Positions 61,479 through 64,000 of a DNA stretch of 64,000 nt are shown here, piece by piece. This DNA is from Akkermansiaceae bacterium (GTDB lineage: Bacteria > Verrucomicrobiota > Verrucomicrobiia > Verrucomicrobiales > DEV007), in contig JACKQC010000015.1 of NCBI GenBank assembly GCA_024233085.1, positions 62,001-126,000 on the forward strand, written 5' to 3'. The notes beneath the pieces were generated by a model. The model was not told where the DNA came from and made no database searches. It worked only from the letters and a program-made list of their open reading frames with translations. The translations under genes and the position numbers were made by a program. Each line of letters opens with the position of its first letter. The first letter of the stretch is position 1.

Positions 61479-61937
61479 TTATTCCCGATTTTCGGCCCCG
61501 GGCAAAGGCGAAACCCGGTCGAGAATGCGCTCTTGAACCGCGTGCATCGCCGCTCGCGGTGCGTCGCCGAGGTCGTCGTGCCCGTTGAGGTGGAGCAGAC
61601 CGTGGATGAGATAGAGCAGCGCCTCGCGCGACGCCGAATGCCCGTGCCGCCCGCCCTCGCGCGCCGCCGTTTCGACGCTGATGAGGATTTCGCCGTGCGG
61701 AAAGGTGATGACGTCGGTCGGCTCGGGGTCGTCCATAAATTCGCCATGCACCCGCGCGATCTCGGCGTCGGAAATCAGGCTGACCTCGATGGTCTCCAGT
61801 TCCCCGAGCACGGCCGCGCCGCTGTTTCCCGTTTCGGCGAGACAAAGCGGCAACGCGCGTTTGGCCGCCGACAGCAAGGCTCCGTCATCGACCGCAACGG
61901 CGCCGCAGTGGACGTGAACTTCGAGCGTGGGGGGCAT
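61479..61937 (-). CDS. ybeY: rRNA maturation RNase YbeY, variant zinc motif
   Basis: 152 residues. The YbeY core is present: a strand EVSLISDAEIARVHGEFMDD, the NxDVITFP-like TDVITFPHGEILISVE, and HGLLHLNGHDD. In E. coli-type enzymes the zinc ligands are three histidines in HGxLHLxGYDH; here the motif is H112-x3-H116-x3-H120-D-D122, so the third histidine position is aspartate and a histidine replaces the tyrosine. Function in 16S rRNA 3'-end maturation and 70S quality control is expected from synteny with the HD protein, but metal coordination may differ. Confidence 0.92.
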   Translation of the reverse strand: MPPTLEVHVHCGAVAVDDGALLSAAKRALPLCLAETGNSGAAVLGELETIEVSLISDAEIARVHGEFMDDPEPTDVITFPHGEILISVETAAREGGRHGHSASREALLYLIHGLLHLNGHDDLGDAPRAAMHAVQERILDRVSPLPGAENRE

Positions 61938-61968
61938 CGCGCGGGGTCGAAAAGCGATGGATTAACCA

Positions 61969-62007
61969 CCCAACAGGGTCAAGCCGCCGACCCCACCCGG
62001 TTCGACT
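61969..62007. repeat. Palindromic element copy 12, supplies the stop codon of the HD gene
   Basis: Left arm CCCAACAGGGTCAAGCC, spacer GCC, right arm diverged (GACCCCACCCGGTTCGACT). On the minus strand it encodes SNRVGSAA and then TGA of the HD-domain protein. Confidence 0.8.
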
Positions 62008-63727
62008 TGGCGGGCGCGGCGTGGGAATCGGTTTTTTTGGACTCGGCGGCACTGGCGGCAGGGGCGGCGTTTTCGGCGCCGGGAGCCGCGGCGGCGGGCG
62101 GATTCTCCGAGCCTGTCGCGGGCGCGGGCGCGGGCGCGTCCTCGCGGGTGGCGAGGGCGGCGTCCTCGTCGAGGCCGATTTTCGGGTAGGAAATGCGGTT
62201 GTGCAGCATGCTGCGCAGGGTGGCGGCGAAGCTGGCCTTGATGCGGGCGAGATCCTTCAGCGTCAGCGGGCATTCGTCGAACTGACCCTCGCGCAGGCGG
62301 TTGCGGGCGATTTCGTCGATGAGCTGCTCGATTTTCTGCGGGGTGGGCTTTTGCAGGGTGCGGGAGGCGCTTTCCACGGCGTCGGCGAGGGAAATGATGG
62401 CGCTCTCGCGGGTCTGGGGCCGGGGACCGGGGTAGCGGAAACCGTCCTCGTTGACTTCGGGGATGTCCTCCTCGCGGGCGTTGCCGAGCCGGACCTGGCG
62501 CTCGACCTCCTCCTTCAGTTTCTGGGCGCGGTAGTGGAAATACTGGATCAGCGAGGTGCCGTGGTGCTCGCGGATGACGGCGATGATCTCGCGGTTGAGG
62601 TTGTGTTTCAGGGCGAAATCGACGCCGTCCTTGACGTGGGCGATGACGATGAGCGCGCTCATGGTGGGCGTCAGATCGTCGTGCGGATTCTCGCCGTCGC
62701 CGATGTTTTCGATGAAATACTCGGGCTTGTTGAGCTTGCCAATGTCGTGGAAATACGAGCAGACGCGGCAGAGGGAGGCGTTGGCGCCGATGGCTTCGGC
62801 GGCGGCCTCGGAGAGATTGGCGACGACGAGGCTGTGATGGTAGGTGCCGGGCGCCTCGATAGTCATGCGCTTGAGCAGGGGATGGTTCAGGTCGGCCAGC
62901 TCGACCCACGAAATGTCCGTGGTGATGCGGAAAAGGCTCTCGAAGAGCGGCAGCAGTCCCCCGGCGATGATGGTGGTGAGGGTGGCGACCGCGAGCGCCG
63001 CGAGGCCCTGGCGCCCGAGCGTCTCCCACGAGGCGGTCGTTTCCTGAAAGCCCGGCCATTTCACGATGCCGAAAACGAATCCGGCGACCAGCACCGTCAG
63101 CCCGACGTAGAGACCCGAGGAAATGAGGCGCCGTCGCCGGCGGACGAGATGGGTCATGTAAACGGCCACCAGCCCGCCGCACAGCGCGAAGGCGAGGTAG
63201 GGAAAGACCATGGCGCGCTCCACCAGCAGGGCGCCGCAAAAGGCTGAATAGACCGCCGCGACGGCCCCATGGGCGCGCCCGAGCAGCAGGCAGACCAGAC
63301 CGGGCGCGAAGCCGTAGGGGATGACGAGATAAAAGAAGCCGCCCCCGGGCGCGAAGGTGTTCGCCAGAAAACCGCTGAACTCCATCAGCAGCAGTTGCAG
63401 CACGATGACCGAGAGGATCAGCACCACGCGGGAATTTCGCCGGAAAGTCTCGGGCAGGCCGAGGTGAAGCCGCGCCATCAGCGCGCCCGAGAGCACGGCG
63501 GCGACAAACAGCGCCTTCCCCGGCATCGCGGCGAAGGGAGCGGCGGGATCGCCCATGAAATGCGCCAGCGAAGCCAACATCCCGGCGAATCCGACGAACA
63601 GCGCGCCCCCGATCAGGCGGCTGCTCCGCAGAAATCGGGTGAGGCGCAACTCCTTGGGTTTGCGGCGTTTCTTGCCGCTGGAGAAGCCCTGGCGCTTCAG
63701 TTTGAGCTGGGAGAAAAAGTCGAGCAT
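61979..63727 (-). CDS. Membrane HD-domain phosphohydrolase (PgpH/7TM-HD-like), short form
   Basis: 582 residues. About eight hydrophobic segments between 35 and 270 are followed by a cytoplasmic HD domain: YHHSLVVANLSEAAAEAIG with the first histidines, YFHDIGKLNKPEYF (HD pair), and HH in REHHGTSLIQYFHYR. The N-terminal extracytoplasmic 7TMR-HDED sensor of typical PgpH (c-di-AMP phosphodiesterase, ~700+ aa) is absent, so it is a shorter version. C-terminus is Pro/Ala-rich and ends in eight residues encoded by a palindromic element. Placed directly before ybeY (41-bp gap), as in many bacteria. c-di-AMP hydrolysis is a family-based expectation. Confidence 0.88.
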   Translation of the reverse strand: MLDFFSQLKLKRQGFSSGKKRRKPKELRLTRFLRSSRLIGGALFVGFAGMLASLAHFMGDPAAPFAAMPGKALFVAAVLSGALMARLHLGLPETFRRNSRVVLILSVIVLQLLLMEFSGFLANTFAPGGGFFYLVIPYGFAPGLVCLLLGRAHGAVAAVYSAFCGALLVERAMVFPYLAFALCGGLVAVYMTHLVRRRRRLISSGLYVGLTVLVAGFVFGIVKWPGFQETTASWETLGRQGLAALAVATLTTIIAGGLLPLFESLFRITTDISWVELADLNHPLLKRMTIEAPGTYHHSLVVANLSEAAAEAIGANASLCRVCSYFHDIGKLNKPEYFIENIGDGENPHDDLTPTMSALIVIAHVKDGVDFALKHNLNREIIAVIREHHGTSLIQYFHYRAQKLKEEVERQVRLGNAREEDIPEVNEDGFRYPGPRPQTRESAIISLADAVESASRTLQKPTPQKIEQLIDEIARNRLREGQFDECPLTLKDLARIKASFAATLRSMLHNRISYPKIGLDEDAALATREDAPAPAPATGSENPPAAAAPGAENAAPAASAAESKKTDSHAAPAKSNRVGSAA

Positions 63728-63942
63728 CGGATCGGCGGGGCTCGGGTTCCGGGGCCGGCGGCTCGCGGAGGGTCAGTTGCGGGGAGTGGGTAGCATCGGA
63801 AATGCCATGATCGATCGCCGATGCGAGTTTAGCGCAGGTTCGAGCGGAAAGGAAAGGGCGAAAGCGCGCGAATCGAGGCGGGTCGGCCGCCGGGCTCGAC
63901 GACATCCCCCGGGGGCGACTCCCCCGAGCAAGCCTTTGACGA

Positions 63943-64000
63943 TCAAGCGCCCGCGGGCGCGAGATCGCCGGGGAAATCGGGTTCTTCGCCGGAGTCCTTC
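63943..64000 (-). CDS. 3' end of an upstream gene, possibly PhoH family
   Basis: The last 18 codons before TGA at 63945-63943 read KDSGEEPDFPGDLAPAGA, an acidic/Pro-rich tail. The rest lies beyond the window. A phoH-like gene is expected here because phoH, a 7TM-HD gene and ybeY commonly occur in this order, but the visible tail has no diagnostic motif. A GC-rich hairpin-like run (CCCCCGGGGG) follows at about 63905-63925. Confidence 0.4.
   Translation of the reverse strand, partial: KDSGEEPDFPGDLAPAGA

Noticed and set aside
4969..62007. Palindromes as ordinary rho-independent terminators
   Set aside because: Five copies are inside or ending coding sequences, there is no T-run after them, and the 3-nt spacer is too rigid for independent terminators; some intergenic copies could still act secondarily as stops.
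4969..62007. Palindromes as integron attC sites, because ACCCAAC and GTTGGGT fit RYYYAAC and GTTRRRY
   Set aside because: No integrase, no cassette array, no unpaired bases typical of attC, and copies lie within genes of ordinary metabolism.
1..64000. tRNA, rRNA, CRISPR or prophage genes
   Set aside because: None seen by eye: no cloverleaf-like tRNA with CCA context, no regularly spaced repeats with unique spacers, no phage structural genes. A dedicated scan could still find a short RNA.

Overview
The window looks like a chromosomal segment of a high-GC member of the PVC superphylum, most likely Verrucomicrobiota. It encodes several DUF1501 proteins and PSCyt1/DUF1549/DUF1553 c-type-cytochrome proteins, a PVC-type beta-propeller cytochrome, three formylglycine-type sulfatases, a ThuA-like protein, and the (PhoH)-HD-YbeY and ClpS-DUF2017 neighbourhoods. 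I saw no tRNA, rRNA, CRISPR array, integrase or transposase. Shine-Dalgarno sequences are scarce, and several genes have pyrimidine-rich leaders instead.

Layout. 1-6.7 kb: 3' part of a flotillin-like coiled-coil protein, then a giant (1727 aa) AAA ATPase. 6.8-14.5 kb: a sugar-acid dehydratase, a DUF1549/DUF1553-DUF1501 pair, a metallo-beta-lactamase-fold protein and a sulfatase. 14.5-18.5 kb: a DUF433/DUF5615 toxin-antitoxin pair facing a three-gene operon (epimerase-like, DapA-like, RidA-like). 18.8-33.6 kb: an outer-membrane beta-barrel protein, two more sulfatases, a Uma2 nuclease, two large secreted alpha/beta hydrolases, a ThuA-like protein, a fatty-acid desaturase, a Gfo/Idh/MocA oxidoreductase, an esterase and an SMP-30 lactonase. 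33.8-42 kb: a dicarboxylate/amino-acid symporter, an Fe-S module (rhodanese-like, NifU/IscU-like, SufT), a glycosyltransferase, a GH16 glucanase, a FucU mutarotase and a PVC-type cytochrome. 42-57.5 kb: cytochrome/DUF1501 cluster, with a WD40-coiled-coil cytochrome divergent from DUF1501-PPC-PSCyt1/DUF1549/DUF1553, followed after a strong terminator by a second PSCyt1-LamG-DUF1553/DUF1501 pair. 57.5-64 kb: a small membrane protein, a duplicated-domain secreted protein, and a leftward run of (PhoH-like end)-HD phosphohydrolase-YbeY-unknown-ClpS-DUF2017.

How the genes may work together. Much of the set fits a surface or periplasmic polysaccharide degrader: sulfatases, GH16, esterases and cytochrome-fused DUF proteins outside, and mutarotase, lactonase, sugar-acid dehydratase and DapA-like aldolase inside for non-phosphorylative sugar oxidation. 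This is inference, because the sugar genes are scattered.

The most striking feature is not a gene. A family of twelve 39-43 bp nested palindromes is scattered over the window. Each has a core arm CCCAACAGGGTTGGGTC, a spacer of exactly 3 nt, and the reverse-complement arm. Five lie inside or at the end of coding sequences, where they are translated without breaking the frame, four of them as an NRV(G/E)S-type peptide. They behave like a miniature protein-invading palindromic element. Two further repeat families are present: a roughly 210 bp element with ends containing GGGCATCCTGCCC, and a TTTTCAG heptad inverted repeat.
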